64,000 nucleotides of DNA from Ensifer adhaerens (GCF_002940685.1 NZ_PNFP01000009.1:264374-328373), one strand, 5' to 3'. Shown: positions 27,918-37,521, counted from the first letter of the stretch. Numbers and translations: made by a program. The notes: generated by a model not told the origin, from the sequence alone.

Positions 27918-28907
27918 ATGAAGAAAGCTCTTGCCATCGTCGTGCTGTTTGTCGCGGTCGTGTGGTTGATGAACACATCGCTGTTTATCGCGCCGCCGGC
28001 GGGCACCGCAAAGCTGCTTGCCCACCGGGGCATGCACCAAACCTATCCAAAGGAGAACGTCGGCAGGGATACGTGTACCGCCACGATCATAAATACGCCG
28101 GCGCATCCCTATCTCGAAAACACGATCGCCTCGATGCAGGCTGCCTTCGACGCCGGCGCCGATGTCGTCGAACTCGACGTGCATCTGACCCCGGACAGAC
28201 AGTTCGCCGTCTTCCACGACTGGACGCTCGATTGCCGGACCGAAGCCAAGGGCGTGACCGAGGAAACGCCGATGGCAACCCTGAAGTCTCTCGACATCGG
28301 CTACGGCTATACGGCCGACGGCGGCAAGACCTTCCCCTTCCGCGGCAAGGGCGTCGGCCAGATGCCGACGCTCGAGGAAGTGCTGGCCGCCCTGCCCGAC
28401 CGCAAGTTCCTGATCAACTTCAAGAGCCGTCGCGCCGAGGAAGGTGCTGAACTCGCAGCACGGGCCGAAGCGCAACCGCAATGGCGGGAGGCGGTGTTCG
28501 GGGTCTATGGCGGCGAGGAGCCGACCCGCGAGACGCTAAAGCGCCTGCAAGGCATGCGCGGTTACGATAGGACGTCAACGATGGCCTGCCTCACCCGCTA
28601 TCTCGGCTATGGCTGGACCGGCCTGATGCCGGACGCCTGCAAGAACACGTTTGTGATCGTGCCCGGCAACTATGCGCCGTTTCTCTGGGGCTGGCCCGAC
28701 CGTTTCGCTGCGCGGATGAAAGCGGCCGGCAGCGAGATCATCCTGCTCGGCCCCTATGATGGTGGTGACTCCACCACCGGCATCGACACGATGCAGGACC
28801 TGGAAATGGTGCCGCCGGGGTTTTCCGGTTACATCTGGACAAACCGCATCGAGATGATCGGCCCGGTGCTCGCAAAGCGGCAGGTGGCCGAAGCGAGCGT
28901 GAACTGA
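27918..28907 (+). CDS. Glycerophosphodiester phosphodiesterase family protein
   Basis: A 329-residue protein that should hydrolyse glycerophosphodiesters to glycerol-3-phosphate and an alcohol. Residues about 4-25 are a hydrophobic signal or anchor. Catalytic motifs: LAHRGMH with the first histidine, NTIASMQAAFDAGADVVELDVHLTPD in part, where E and D bind metal, and VFHDWTLDC with the second histidine. GAGGAG lies seven bases before the ATG. It is exported or membrane-tethered, unlike cytosolic UgpQ, so it may work on periplasmic lipid headgroups. Confidence 0.9.
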   Translation: MKKALAIVVLFVAVVWLMNTSLFIAPPAGTAKLLAHRGMHQTYPKENVGRDTCTATIINTPAHPYLENTIASMQAAFDAGADVVELDVHLTPDRQFAVFHDWTLDCRTEAKGVTEETPMATLKSLDIGYGYTADGGKTFPFRGKGVGQMPTLEEVLAALPDRKFLINFKSRRAEEGAELAARAEAQPQWREAVFGVYGGEEPTRETLKRLQGMRGYDRTSTMACLTRYLGYGWTGLMPDACKNTFVIVPGNYAPFLWGWPDRFAARMKAAGSEIILLGPYDGGDSTTGIDTMQDLEMVPPGFSGYIWTNRIEMIGPVLAKRQVAEASVN

Positions 28908-29012
28908 CACCGCAGGCGGCCGACTTGCCTCCAGGCGGCTTCGACCCTATGGCTTTGAGAAACCGTTAGGACCGGCGGAAATGCCGGTCTTAACTTCGCG
29001 GAAGGCAAGCGC

Positions 29013-29441
29013 ATGACTGTCACGATCTACCACAATCCCGCCTGCGGCACCTCGCGCAACACGCTGGCGATGATCCGCAACGCCGGCATCGAGCCGACGG
29101 TGATCGCGTATCTGCAGGCGCCGCCGTCGCGGCAGGCACTGGAAAGGATGATCGCGGATGCCGGCCTGACCGCGCGTGAGGTCATCCGCGAGAAAGGCAC
29201 ACCCTATGCGGAACTCGGGCTTGCCGACCCCACCGTCAGCGACGAGCAGCTGCTCGACGCGATGATCGCGCATCCGATCCTCATCAATCGTCCCTTCGTC
29301 ATAACACCGATGGGTACGAGACTGTGCCGCCCGTCCGAACGGGTGCTCGACATCCTGCCCGACACCCACGAGGGACCGTTCTCGAAGGAGGACGGCGAAG
29401 CGGTTCTCGATGCGAATGGAAAGCGCATAGCCGGCGCTTGA
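29013..29441 (+). CDS. arsC: Arsenate reductase, glutaredoxin type
   Basis: A 142-residue ArsC of the glutathione/glutaredoxin-coupled family. The catalytic cysteine is C11 in NPACGTSRNT, and the family motif RPFVITPMGTRLCRPSE is in the C-terminal half. It reduces arsenate to arsenite. No arsenite exporter or arsR of the metal-sensing type lies beside it, so it is a lone gene. It converges with era across a hairpin at 29466-29489. Confidence 0.93.
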   Translation: MTVTIYHNPACGTSRNTLAMIRNAGIEPTVIAYLQAPPSRQALERMIADAGLTAREVIREKGTPYAELGLADPTVSDEQLLDAMIAHPILINRPFVITPMGTRLCRPSERVLDILPDTHEGPFSKEDGEAVLDANGKRIAGA

Positions 29442-29465
29442 GACCGCCTGCGGCGGTGAGCGGTA

Positions 29466-29489
29466 CGGCACCCGTTTCAACGGGTGCCG
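29466..29489. terminator. Hairpin between convergent arsC and era
   Basis: CGGCACCCGT and ACGGGTGCCG form a 10-bp stem with a 4-base loop. There is no strong T-run on either strand, so it may act as an RNA 3'-end stabiliser as well as a terminator. Confidence 0.6.
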
Positions 29490-29521
29490 AAAACATCACA
29501 CCGGACGGTGTGCGTGCGGCC

Positions 29522-30451
29522 TTATCGCGGGAATTCCAGGCCCATTTCGCGGAAGCGTTCGGGGTCGTCGCCCCAGTTCTCGCGTACCTTGACGAACAGG
29601 AACAGGTGCACCGGCTGCTCGAGGATCTCGGAGATTTCCTTGCGCGATGCCGTCGAGATCGCCTTGATCGCATCGCCGTTCTTACCGAGTGCGATCTTCT
29701 TCTGGCTCTCGCGCTCGACATAGATCACCTGCTCGATGCGCACCGAGCCGTCCTTGCGCTCTTCCCACTTCTCGGTCTCGACATGCGAGGCATAGGGAAG
29801 TTCCTGGTGCAGCCGCAGGAAGAGCTTTTCGCGGGTGATTTCGGCGGCAAGCTGGCGCATCGGCAGATCGGAGATCTGGTCTTCCGGATAGTACCAGGGG
29901 CCTTCCGGCAGCGTCTCGGCCAGGTAATCCATCAGATCCGCACAGCCCGAGCCGTTCAGCGCCGAGATCATGAAGGTGCGCTCGAACTTGATCGTCTCGT
30001 TGGCGGCGGCCGCCAGCTTCAAGAGGTCTTCGGGACGAACCTGGTCGATCTTGTTCAGCACCAGGATCTTCGGCTGGTGCACTTCCTTCAACCCCTCAAG
30101 GATCGCTTCCGCATCGCCCTTCAGGCCGCGCTCGCTGTCGATCAGGAACATGATCACGTCCGCATCCTTGGCGCCGCCCCAGGCGGTCGTGACCATGGCG
30201 CGGTCGAGCCGGCGGCGCGGCTTGAAGATGCCGGGCGTGTCCATGAAGACGATCTGGGCGTTGTCATGAATGGCAATGCCACGCACGATCGCGCGCGTCG
30301 TCTGCACCTTGTGGCTGACGATCGAAACCTTGGCTCCGACGAGGCGGTTAACCAGGGTCGACTTGCCGGCGTTGGTCGCGCCGATCATCGCCACGAAACC
30401 CGAGTGGGTCGGCGCGCCTTCGGCGGCCGTATCTTTTTCCATGTCCGTCAT
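29522..30451 (-). CDS. era: GTPase Era
   Basis: A 309-residue ribosome-assembly GTPase. The P-loop GATNAGKST is at about residues 24-32, and DTPGIF (G3) and LNKIDQV (G4) follow. The C-terminal KH domain contains VIYVERESQKKIALGKNGDAIK in part, which binds the 3' end of 16S rRNA. It starts eight bases after the rnc stop, in the lepB-rnc-era order conserved in many bacteria. Confidence 0.96.
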   Translation of the reverse strand: MTDMEKDTAAEGAPTHSGFVAMIGATNAGKSTLVNRLVGAKVSIVSHKVQTTRAIVRGIAIHDNAQIVFMDTPGIFKPRRRLDRAMVTTAWGGAKDADVIMFLIDSERGLKGDAEAILEGLKEVHQPKILVLNKIDQVRPEDLLKLAAAANETIKFERTFMISALNGSGCADLMDYLAETLPEGPWYYPEDQISDLPMRQLAAEITREKLFLRLHQELPYASHVETEKWEERKDGSVRIEQVIYVERESQKKIALGKNGDAIKAISTASRKEISEILEQPVHLFLFVKVRENWGDDPERFREMGLEFPR

Positions 30452-30459
30452 GTTTTCCG

Positions 30460-31179
30460 TCAATTTCCGGCGGAACTCTTCCGCCACACGCCTTCGCGTT
30501 CCAATAATTTCGTCGCGGCCACCTGCTCGGCTCCGCGCTTGGACCTGTCCGTTCCGGTCTCCGGCGCGACACCCGCGACTTCGACGGTTACCGTGAAGCG
30601 GGGGTCGTGGTCGGGGCCGGAGCGCTCATCCGTCCGGTAGGCCGGGGCGATGCCGAACTTGGCATGCGCCCATTCCTGCAATTCGGTCTTTGCATCGCGA
30701 CGCGCGCCGTCGGCGCGCACCGCGCGATCTTTCCAGTGACGCAGCACGAAACCGCGGGCAGCTTCGAGACCGCCATCGAGATAGATGGCGGCAATCAGCG
30801 ACTCTACCACATCGGCGCGCACATTCATCATCGCCTTGCCGGTTATCTTCTTGACGTCCGAGCCGGTGCGGATGAACTGGTGCAGCTCCAGGTCGTCGGC
30901 GACCTTGGCGCAGCTTTCGGCGCTGACGAGCTGGTTCAGCCGGACCGAAAGCTCGCCTTCGTTGGCATCGCGGAAGATCTGGAACAGAAGCTCCGCCACG
31001 CATAGCCCGAGCACGCGGTCGCCGAGGAATTCGAGGCGCTGGTAGTTGGAACCCTTGGCGCTGCGCGCGCTGGAATGGGTGAGCGCCCGGTCAAGGCGCT
31101 CCTTCTCCGCGAACTGGTAACCGATCACGGCCTCAAGCTTTACCCGATCCTCCGCGCCCAGCGACCGAGACTTCATCAT
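30460..31179 (-). CDS. rnc: Ribonuclease III
   Basis: A 239-residue double-strand RNase. The catalytic signature is RLEFLGDRVLGL, followed by ADVVESLIAAIYLDGG (second acidic site), and a C-terminal double-stranded RNA-binding domain (AKTELQEWAHAKFG, FTVTVEVAGV, SKRGAEQVAATKLLE). It overlaps the lepB stop in ATGATGA, giving translational coupling. A start at 31176 is also possible. It processes rRNA and some mRNAs. Confidence 0.96.
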   Translation of the reverse strand: MMKSRSLGAEDRVKLEAVIGYQFAEKERLDRALTHSSARSAKGSNYQRLEFLGDRVLGLCVAELLFQIFRDANEGELSVRLNQLVSAESCAKVADDLELHQFIRTGSDVKKITGKAMMNVRADVVESLIAAIYLDGGLEAARGFVLRHWKDRAVRADGARRDAKTELQEWAHAKFGIAPAYRTDERSGPDHDPRFTVTVEVAGVAPETGTDRSKRGAEQVAATKLLEREGVWRKSSAGN

Positions 31180-31919
31180 TCGACCGCCTTGAACAGACGG
31201 TCGTAGCGCAGGTTCGCCGGCCACTTCCACACTTCGCGGAACGACGTGTCGTTGCCCAGCGAGAAGAAGATCATGCTGGCGCGGCCGACAAGGTTTTCGG
31301 CGGGCACGAAGCCGACGTCGAAGCGGCTGTCAGCCGAGTTGTCGCGGTTGTCGCCCATCATGAAATAGTGGCCCTCAGGCACGATGAATTCGCGCGTGTT
31401 GTCGCCACGCGAGTCCGGGAACTGGTCAAGCGTGTCGTAGGATACGCCATTGTCCATCGTTTCGCGGAAAACCGGAACGTCGCCGCCGGTGTCGTACTGG
31501 TCGTCGGCGCGGAAGGCGCCGTCCGGCGCGCGCTCGATCGGCTTGTCGTTGATGTAGAGGATGCTGTTGCGCACCTGAACGCGGTCGCCCGGCAGGCCGA
31601 CGAGGCGCTTGATGTAGTCGATATCCGGGTTCGGCGGGAAGCGGAAGACGACGATATCGCCGCGCTTCGGTTCGCTTGCGAAAATGCGTCCGGAGAAGAG
31701 ATCGGGCGAGAGCGGCAGCGAATACTTGGAGAAGCCGTAGGCGAACTTGTTGACGAAGATGTAGTCGCCGACGAGCAGGGTCGGCATCATCGAGCCCGAG
31801 GGAATGGTGAAGGGCTGAAAGAGAACCGTACGGATGACCACGGCCAGGAGCAACGCCTGGATGACGACCTTCACGTTCTCCCAGAGGCCGCTCTGCTTCG
31901 CTTCTGTCTTTTCTGCCAC
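31176..31919 (-). CDS. lepB: Signal peptidase I
   Basis: A 247-residue inner membrane serine-lysine protease that removes Sec signal peptides. One N-terminal transmembrane helix (VVIQALLLAVVIRTVLF) is followed by the catalytic S43 in PSGSMMPTL and K104 in YIKRLVGLPGD, and the later motif GHYFMMGDNRDNSADSR. I chose the GTG at 31919 because AAAGGAAG precedes it; an ATG at 31940 has no ribosome site. First gene of lepB-rnc-era. Confidence 0.94.
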   Translation of the reverse strand: MAEKTEAKQSGLWENVKVVIQALLLAVVIRTVLFQPFTIPSGSMMPTLLVGDYIFVNKFAYGFSKYSLPLSPDLFSGRIFASEPKRGDIVVFRFPPNPDIDYIKRLVGLPGDRVQVRNSILYINDKPIERAPDGAFRADDQYDTGGDVPVFRETMDNGVSYDTLDQFPDSRGDNTREFIVPEGHYFMMGDNRDNSADSRFDVGFVPAENLVGRASMIFFSLGNDTSFREVWKWPANLRYDRLFKAVE

Positions 31920-32079
31920 GCTACTGTCTTCCTTTATCATCGCAACGCCCGCGCGGGGCCTGCTCTCAACTTTCATCCGCACTCTCGGTCCGGCTTTGGA
32001 CTGCGCGCAATCCCGGTCTCATATGCTGCAAACCGCCGCCCCTTCAATCGGTCCGGGCCGGTTTTTCCAGCGGAATGCT

Positions 32080-32499
32080 CTAAACCGTTCCCTCAATCGG
32101 GGCAACGGGCAGCGCCTCGATAATCACGAAGGCCTGGGCCAGGGGAAAATCATCGGTAATCGTCAGGTGAATGGCGGCGCGATGATGCGGCGGCAGCATC
32201 TGCGCCAGACGTGCTGCCGCACCGCCGGTCAGGTTCATTGTCGGCTTGCCGCCGGGCAAATTGATGACACCCATGTCCTTCCAGAAGACGCCCTGCGCAA
32301 GCCCCGTGCCGAGCGCCTTCGAACAGGCTTCCTTGGCGGCAAAGCGCTTGGCGTAGGATGCCGCGCGGTTCTTCCGCCCTTCGGACTTTGCAATCTCGAT
32401 CTCGGTGAAACAGCGCTGAACGAAGCGCTCGCCGAAGCGGGAAAGCGAGTTTTCGATCCGCCTGATGTCGATCAGATCGCTGCCAATGCCTATGATCAT
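32080..32499 (-). CDS. acpS: Holo-[acyl-carrier-protein] synthase
   Basis: A 139-residue AcpS that transfers the 4'-phosphopantetheine of CoA to apo-ACP. Motifs: [14 protein letters not shown] with the metal-binding aspartate, and [15 protein letters not shown] with the second acidic residue, both conserved. It overlaps the DUF2062 gene by four bases (ATGA), so the two are coupled, and lies upstream of lepB. Confidence 0.95.
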   Translation of the reverse strand: MIIGIGSDLIDIRRIENSLSRFGERFVQRCFTEIEIAKSEGRKNRAASYAKRFAAKEACSKALGTGLAQGVFWKDMGVINLPGGKPTMNLTGGAAARLAQMLPPHHRAAIHLTITDDFPLAQAFVIIEALPVAPIEGTV

Positions 32500-33050
32500 G
32501 AAGGGGATCCGAGCTCCTTGGTGCGTGCCCGGCGGCGCTTCTGGAAGAGCCGGGCTGCCTGGTAGGCCGCGATGTAGGAAACGAGGGCGCCGGCTGCCGC
32601 CAGCGGCAGTGACCCGACCAGCATCGGCTTGAACACCGGGCCCCAGAGGGCCGAAAGATCGAGGTGCTCGACCATGCGCATGACGTCGGCCGGGCTTGCG
32701 GCATGCGCGCTCTCCACGCCCAGGATTGCCGTCCCGAGTTCGTAGGACGCCGTCAGGATCATCGGAATCGTCACGGGATTGGCGAGCGCGGTCGTGATCG
32801 CCGCTGCGACCAGATTGCCCGAAAGAACGAAGGCCAGCGCCACGGCGATGACGATGTGCAGGCCGAAGAACGGTGTGAAGGAGGATGCGGCACCCGCCGC
32901 CACGCCGACGGCAATCGAATGCGGGGTCGAGGACAGGCGCAGCACGCGCAGCGTCACGTAGCGCAGGCCGCGCGCAAAGCCCTTGCGCGGCCAGATGATA
33001 GACCGCAGCCTTTCGGAAATCGTAACCGGTTTTCTGCGCCTGAATAACAT
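32496..33050 (-). CDS. DUF2062 membrane protein
   Basis: A 184-residue inner membrane protein with a basic N-terminus ([15 protein letters not shown]) and about three hydrophobic segments, containing [26 protein letters not shown] and [14 protein letters not shown], in parts, which define DUF2062. The start at 33050 has a weak ribosome site; an ATG at 33080 would add 10 residues. It overlaps acpS by the ATGA junction. Function unknown. Confidence 0.85.
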   Translation of the reverse strand: MLFRRRKPVTISERLRSIIWPRKGFARGLRYVTLRVLRLSSTPHSIAVGVAAGAASSFTPFFGLHIVIAVALAFVLSGNLVAAAITTALANPVTIPMILTASYELGTAILGVESAHAASPADVMRMVEHLDLSALWGPVFKPMLVGSLPLAAAGALVSYIAAYQAARLFQKRRRARTKELGSPS

Positions 33051-33238
33051 TATGCCGTCATGACCGCGTCTTGAAGCCATCAGCCGGCACAAGACCGCGC
33101 GTCCGCCTGTTTGCTGGCCGCAAGATAGGCGTCCTGCCTGTTGCTTGCAACCCGCCCAAGCGCCGCGCACAGGTCGCAGACGTGCCATCTGTGCAACGCA
33201 TGGCTCACCATCCCGCCAGAAGACGGGACGCGACGGGC

Positions 33239-33388
33239 TTAGTAGTTGCGGAACAGGCCGCGATCGATCTGGCGCTGACGGTATTCGAGATCGATACGGT
33301 CGACCGAGCTATTGAGATAGGCGAGCTCGCGCTCTTCCTGGGTGGGGACGCGCAGAGCGCGGGTGATCTTCTTCAACTGATTGAACAT
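33239..33388 (-). CDS. DUF3563 small protein
   Basis: A 49-residue protein found by reading the gap. It runs from the ATG at 33386-33388, preceded by AGAGG, to TAA. Key stretches are FNQLKKITRALRVPTQEE, ELAYLNSSVDRIDLEYRQRQ and GLFRNY, closely matching the rhizobial DUF3563 pattern, with the conserved AYLN and RIDLE..R. It is amphipathic and charged, without a signal peptide. It is separate from the neighbours by over 180 bp each side. Function unknown in the family. Confidence 0.8.
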   Translation of the reverse strand: MFNQLKKITRALRVPTQEERELAYLNSSVDRIDLEYRQRQIDRGLFRNY

Positions 33389-33544
33389 GGCAAACCTCTT
33401 TGTTTACCTCCCGACCGAGAAGATAGTTTAGAGGTCCCTGTTCTACCAGAGCCAGGAAATGGCGGCAGCCATGCACAAGTGACATGGCTTGCCGCTTCGC
33501 CATGCGGTTCGTGCCTGTTTTGCAGGCACATGCCCGGCAGATGC

Positions 33545-33578
33545 GCGTGTGAGCCTTCGACCTCGGCGGTTCACACGC
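33545..33578. terminator. Hairpin downstream of rsh
   Basis: GCGTGTGAGCC and GGTTCACACGC form an 11-bp stem with one wobble, 22 bp beyond the rsh stop. It lacks a T-run, so its function as terminator is tentative. Confidence 0.5.
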
Positions 33579-33599
33579 AGATCGCGACGCCCGCTCTGC

Positions 33600-35834
33600 C
33601 TATTCGAACAGGCGCTTGACCATCGACACGCTCGGCAGTTCCTTGAGCTGCGTGATCAGGTGGTTGAGCTGGCGCAGGTCCCAGACCTCGAGGTCGAACT
33701 GTAGTTCGCTGAAGTCGGCAGCCACGCGGCCCATCGACAGCGACCGGATGTTGACGTCGCTGGTGGCGATCGCCTGCGCCACTTCCGCCAGCGTCCCCGG
33801 CTCGTTCAGGGCGCTGATCGCGATGCGCGCGATGAAGCGGCTGCTGTTGGCCTCGTCCAGATCCCAGCGCACGTCGATCCAGCGCTCCGGCTCGTCATCG
33901 AACTTCTGCAGGATCGGCGACTGGATCGGATAGATGGTGATCCCCTTGTCCTTCTCCATGATACCGACGATGCGGTCGCCCGGGATGGCCCCGGCCGGGC
34001 TGAAATGCACCTCGGCATTGCCGGAAAGACCGCGGATCGGCAGGGCTTCCGGGCCTTCGGCCTGGGCGACGCCGTTGGCATCCTTGCCGCGGCCCGGCAG
34101 CTTGAACACCATGCCGGCGGCACTGCGCATGTTGAACCAGCCGTCGTCGGCGCTGGGCTTCACGGTCACCCGCTCGTCCTGATGATCCGGGAACACAGCA
34201 CGCAGCACGTCGAGCGAGGAAAGCTCGCCACGGCCGACGGACGCGATCGCGTCTTCGACTTCCTTCTGACCGAGCCGATGCAGCGCCGGTTTCAGCGCCT
34301 CGCGGGAAAAGCTCTTGCCGGCGCGCTCGAAGGTGCGCTCGAGAATGCGGTAGCCGAGGCCGGCATATTGCTTGCGGATGGCCGCACGCGTCGCACGGCG
34401 GATCGCCGAGCGGGCCTTGCCGGTGACGACGATTTCCTCCCAGGCCGGCGGCGGCACCTGGATGCCCGAGCGGATGATCTCAACCTCGTCGCCGTTGTTG
34501 AGGCGGGTGACCAGCGGCATGATGCGGCCGTTGATCTTGGCACCGACGCAGGTATCGCCGATGTTGGTGTGAACGGCATAGGCAAAGTCGATCGGCGTTG
34601 CGCCGCGCGGCAACGCGATCAGCTGGCCCTTGGGCGTGAAGCAGAACACCTGGTCCTGGAAGAGTTCGAGCTTGGTGTGCTCCAGGAACTCTTCGGGGTT
34701 GTCGCCCTCGGCAAGCGATTCGATCGTGCGCCTGAGCCAGGAATAGGCGTTCGACGTAGGCGAAAGCGCCTGGTCCGCCGATGCGCCCTCCTTCCCCTCC
34801 CCGTCCTTGTAGAGCGAGTGCGCCGCGATGCCGTATTCGGCAATGTCGTTCATGCGTCGGGTGCGGATCTGCAGCTCGATGCGCTGGCGCGACGGACCGA
34901 CGATGGTGGTGTGGATCGACTGGTAGTCGTTCTGCTTCGGCGTCGAAATGTAATCCTTGAAGCGCCCCGGAACGACGCGCCAGCGCGTATGGACGATGCC
35001 GAGAGCGCGGTAGCATGACGGTATGTCGTCGACGATGATGCGGAAGCCCCAGACGTCAGACAATTGCTCGAAGGACAGCGACTTCGACTGCATCTTGCGG
35101 AAGACCGAATAGGGCTTCTTCTGCCGGCCCTTGACCTGCGCCGCCTTCAGGCCCTCGGCCTGAAGCAGTTCCCTGAGTTCGTCCTCGATCTTCTTGATCA
35201 GGCCCTCGTTGCGCTCGGACAGTTCCTCCAGCCGCCGGGTGACCGTCTCGAACGCCTCGGGATTGATATGGCGGAAGGAGAGATTTTCGAGCTCCTCGCG
35301 CATGTCCTGCATACCCATGCGACCGGCGAGCGGCGCGTAGATATCCATCGTCTCCTCGGAGATGCGGGCGCGCTTTTCCGCCGACATGTGGTCGAGCGTA
35401 CGCATATTGTGCAGGCGATCGGCCAGCTTGACCAAGAGCACGCGCACGTCGTCGGAGATGGCGAGCAGCAGCTTGCGCAGGTTCTCCGCCTGCTTGGCCT
35501 TCTTGGTGACGAGATCGAGCTTCTTGATCTTCGTCAGGCCCTCGACCAGTGCGCCGATATCCTCGCCGAAGAGATCGTCGATCTCCTGCCGCGTCGCCGT
35601 CGTGTCCTCGATCGTATCATGCAGAAGCGCGACGGCGATGGTTGACTCGTCGAGACGCATCTCGGTCAGGATCGCCGCCACCTCCAGGGGGTGGGATATG
35701 TAGGGGTCGCCGCTTGCCCGCTTCTGCTGGCCATGCTTCTGCATCGCATAGACGTAAGCCTTGTTGAGCAAGGCCTCATTGACGTCGGGCTTGTACTTCT
35801 GCACGCGCTCAACGAGCTCGTATTGGCGCATCAT
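33600..35834 (-). CDS. rsh: Bifunctional (p)ppGpp synthetase/hydrolase
   Basis: A 744-residue RelA/SpoT homologue, the single long enzyme of alphaproteobacteria that makes and destroys (p)ppGpp. In order: HD hydrolase (ISHPLEVAAIL, VALLHDTIEDT, LVKLADRLHNMRTL), synthetase (VWGFRIIVDD, FKDYISTPKQNDYQSIHTTI in part), a TGS domain (CFTPKGQLIALPRGATPIDFAYAVH in part) and a C-terminal ACT domain. Both active sites look intact. It lies downstream of rpoZ on the same strand, as in many bacteria, with a terminator between them. Confidence 0.96.
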   Translation of the reverse strand: MMRQYELVERVQKYKPDVNEALLNKAYVYAMQKHGQQKRASGDPYISHPLEVAAILTEMRLDESTIAVALLHDTIEDTTATRQEIDDLFGEDIGALVEGLTKIKKLDLVTKKAKQAENLRKLLLAISDDVRVLLVKLADRLHNMRTLDHMSAEKRARISEETMDIYAPLAGRMGMQDMREELENLSFRHINPEAFETVTRRLEELSERNEGLIKKIEDELRELLQAEGLKAAQVKGRQKKPYSVFRKMQSKSLSFEQLSDVWGFRIIVDDIPSCYRALGIVHTRWRVVPGRFKDYISTPKQNDYQSIHTTIVGPSRQRIELQIRTRRMNDIAEYGIAAHSLYKDGEGKEGASADQALSPTSNAYSWLRRTIESLAEGDNPEEFLEHTKLELFQDQVFCFTPKGQLIALPRGATPIDFAYAVHTNIGDTCVGAKINGRIMPLVTRLNNGDEVEIIRSGIQVPPPAWEEIVVTGKARSAIRRATRAAIRKQYAGLGYRILERTFERAGKSFSREALKPALHRLGQKEVEDAIASVGRGELSSLDVLRAVFPDHQDERVTVKPSADDGWFNMRSAAGMVFKLPGRGKDANGVAQAEGPEALPIRGLSGNAEVHFSPAGAIPGDRIVGIMEKDKGITIYPIQSPILQKFDDEPERWIDVRWDLDEANSSRFIARIAISALNEPGTLAEVAQAIATSDVNIRSLSMGRVAADFSELQFDLEVWDLRQLNHLITQLKELPSVSMVKRLFE

Positions 35835-35863
35835 TCGCTGGCGGTCCCTTGGAAGAAATCAAT

Positions 35864-35896
35864 AAAAAAGTGCGCCAATCATACGAGTGGCGCACT
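35864..35896 (-). terminator. Intrinsic terminator of rpoZ
   Basis: On the minus strand: AGTGCGCCA, a 10-base loop, TGGCGCACT, then six T. It is 41 bp after the rpoZ stop and ahead of rsh, so part of the rpoZ transcript should stop here. Confidence 0.85.
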
Positions 35897-35936
35897 GCTT
35901 TGAAAACACGTGGGAACGGGCGTTCCGCGACGGATC

Positions 35937-36344
35937 TCAGTAGTCGTCGCTCTTTTCCGGCGGTACCAGACCTTCGATCCCGGCAAGCAGTTCTTCTTCC
36001 GACATGCGGTCGAAGGTGATGGCTTCCGGCTGATCTTCGTCTTCGGCGACTTCGGTAAACGTCGTCTCTGCATCGGTCTGAAGCAGCGAAGCCGGATCGG
36101 GCTCAGGCTCGTCAACTTCGACATGCTTCTGCAGCGAGTGGATCAGATCTTCCTTGAGGTCGCCGGGAGACAGTGTCTCGTCTGCGATCTCGCGGAGCGC
36201 GACGACAGGGTTCTTGTCGTTGTCGCGGTCGATGGTGATGGCGGCGCCCTGGGAAATCAGGCGCGCGCGGTGGCTGGCAAGCAGAACGAGTTCGAAACGG
36301 TTATCGACCTTGTCGATGCAATCTTCGACGGTGACGCGGGCCAT
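35937..36344 (-). CDS. rpoZ: RNA polymerase omega subunit
   Basis: A 135-residue omega subunit. The conserved core is [20 protein letters not shown] and [13 protein letters not shown], with the ALREIADET segment. The C-terminal extension is long and acidic ([24 protein letters not shown]), as in alphaproteobacteria. It helps fold the beta' subunit. Its upstream region (36345-36807) is AT-rich. Confidence 0.95.
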   Translation of the reverse strand: MARVTVEDCIDKVDNRFELVLLASHRARLISQGAAITIDRDNDKNPVVALREIADETLSPGDLKEDLIHSLQKHVEVDEPEPDPASLLQTDAETTFTEVAEDEDQPEAITFDRMSEEELLAGIEGLVPPEKSDDY

Positions 36345-36807
36345 TGCCTGTCCTTTTGGGCTCGAAGCGCGGCGGCATCGCCGCTGCACGGATTGACAAC
36401 ACGAAACCGGAGCAGTCGCCTGAGGCGCCTCATCGGATCCGATTTCTGGAATTAAGCGCCCGGATACAATCAAAACAAGGCAAGTTCAAGTTTTTCCTTC
36501 AAGGGACGCTCACGTAACGTCACACTTCGTGATAAAATGCGATGGGAATGGGCTGGAGACGCCTTTTGCACATTAGGGTTGCATATTTGAGCGACCGACG
36601 AAGCTCCTGATAGAAAAGGCGACCCAGAGGTGTGGACGATCTATAGCAACTGCTAAAACTAGCTATATTCGCGAGCGCGCCGCTGGAATAATGCAATACA
36701 TAAGCTACATTATTTGCCATATCAGCAATTATTAATGTAATCGACTTACTTTTGCGCACCCGCCGGCAGGCGGTCTTTGACGCGCCGCCATTAAAAAAGG
36801 AAAGACG
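36345..36807. other. AT-rich region upstream of rpoZ with several inverted repeats
   Basis: A 463-bp gap between divergent rpoZ and the NYN gene, visibly richer in A+T than its surroundings from about 36490 to 36750. Inverted repeats: CGCCTTTT / AAAAGGCG at 36560-36621, TATAGC / GCTATA near 36643-36666, and AATAATG / CATTATT at 36687-36714. A 79-codon open frame at 36520-36759 has no ribosome site and shows no family signal, so it is not called. It could hold a small RNA. Confidence 0.55.
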
Positions 36808-37389
36808 ATGTTCGACCCCCGCGAAAAAATCGCACTTTTTATCGACGGCGCGAATCTTTACGCGGCATCGAAAAGCCTCGGCTTCGACATCGACTACCGC
36901 AAGCTCCTGAAAGCATTCCAGAAACGCGGTTATCTGCTGCGCGCCTACTACTACACGGCCCTCATCGAAGATCAGGAATACTCTTCCATCCGCCCGCTCA
37001 TCGATTGGCTAGACTATAACGGTTACAAGGTCGTGACGAAGCCGGCCAAGGAGTTCACCGACTCCCTCGGCCGCCGCAAGATCAAGGGCAACATGGATAT
37101 CGAATTGGCGATCGATGCCATGGAACAATCCGAAACCGTCGATCACCTCGTCATTTTTTCCGGCGACGGCGATTTCACCACGCTGGTGGAAGCGCTGCAG
37201 CGCAAGGGACGCAAGGTTTCCGTCGTCTCGACCATGTCGACGCAGCCGCCGATGATTGCCGACGACCTGCGCCGCCAGGCCGACCACTTTATCGACCTCG
37301 CGACACTTCGTGCCGAAATCGGCCGCGAACCCTCCGAGCGCACCCCTCGGCACAACAGCGAACCGGTGGCGGATCCGGTCGAGATCTGA
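36808..37389 (+). CDS. NYN domain ribonuclease-like protein (LabA/DUF88)
   Basis: A 193-residue protein of the NYN (PIN-like) nuclease fold. The acidic site residues are visible: LFIDGANLY (first aspartate), KGNMDIELAIDAM, and FSGDGDFTTLVEALQRKG, giving the D/D/D set. AAGGAAAGACG precedes the ATG. Such proteins are metal-dependent RNases, and some sit beside translation genes. It lies between rpoZ and smpB. Confidence 0.9.
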   Translation: MFDPREKIALFIDGANLYAASKSLGFDIDYRKLLKAFQKRGYLLRAYYYTALIEDQEYSSIRPLIDWLDYNGYKVVTKPAKEFTDSLGRRKIKGNMDIELAIDAMEQSETVDHLVIFSGDGDFTTLVEALQRKGRKVSVVSTMSTQPPMIADDLRRQADHFIDLATLRAEIGREPSERTPRHNSEPVADPVEI

Positions 37390-37521
37390 AACGCTCCTCT
37401 GAGCGCATCCGCTCTGTCGCCATGGCGCTGCAAGGACCGTCCCGCATCAGCGACGTCGATCGTTGAGTTCTCTCAATAAATCTCAAAGATTGCCAGGTTT
37501 TCAGCGCCGTGAGCGAGCGCC

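Noticed and set aside
36520..36759. 79-codon minus-strand frame in the rpoZ upstream region
   Set aside because: No ribosome site and no domain; composition resembles AT-rich noncoding DNA.
36345..36807. tmRNA gene near smpB
   Set aside because: I looked for a tRNA-like acceptor end and a tag frame and saw neither.
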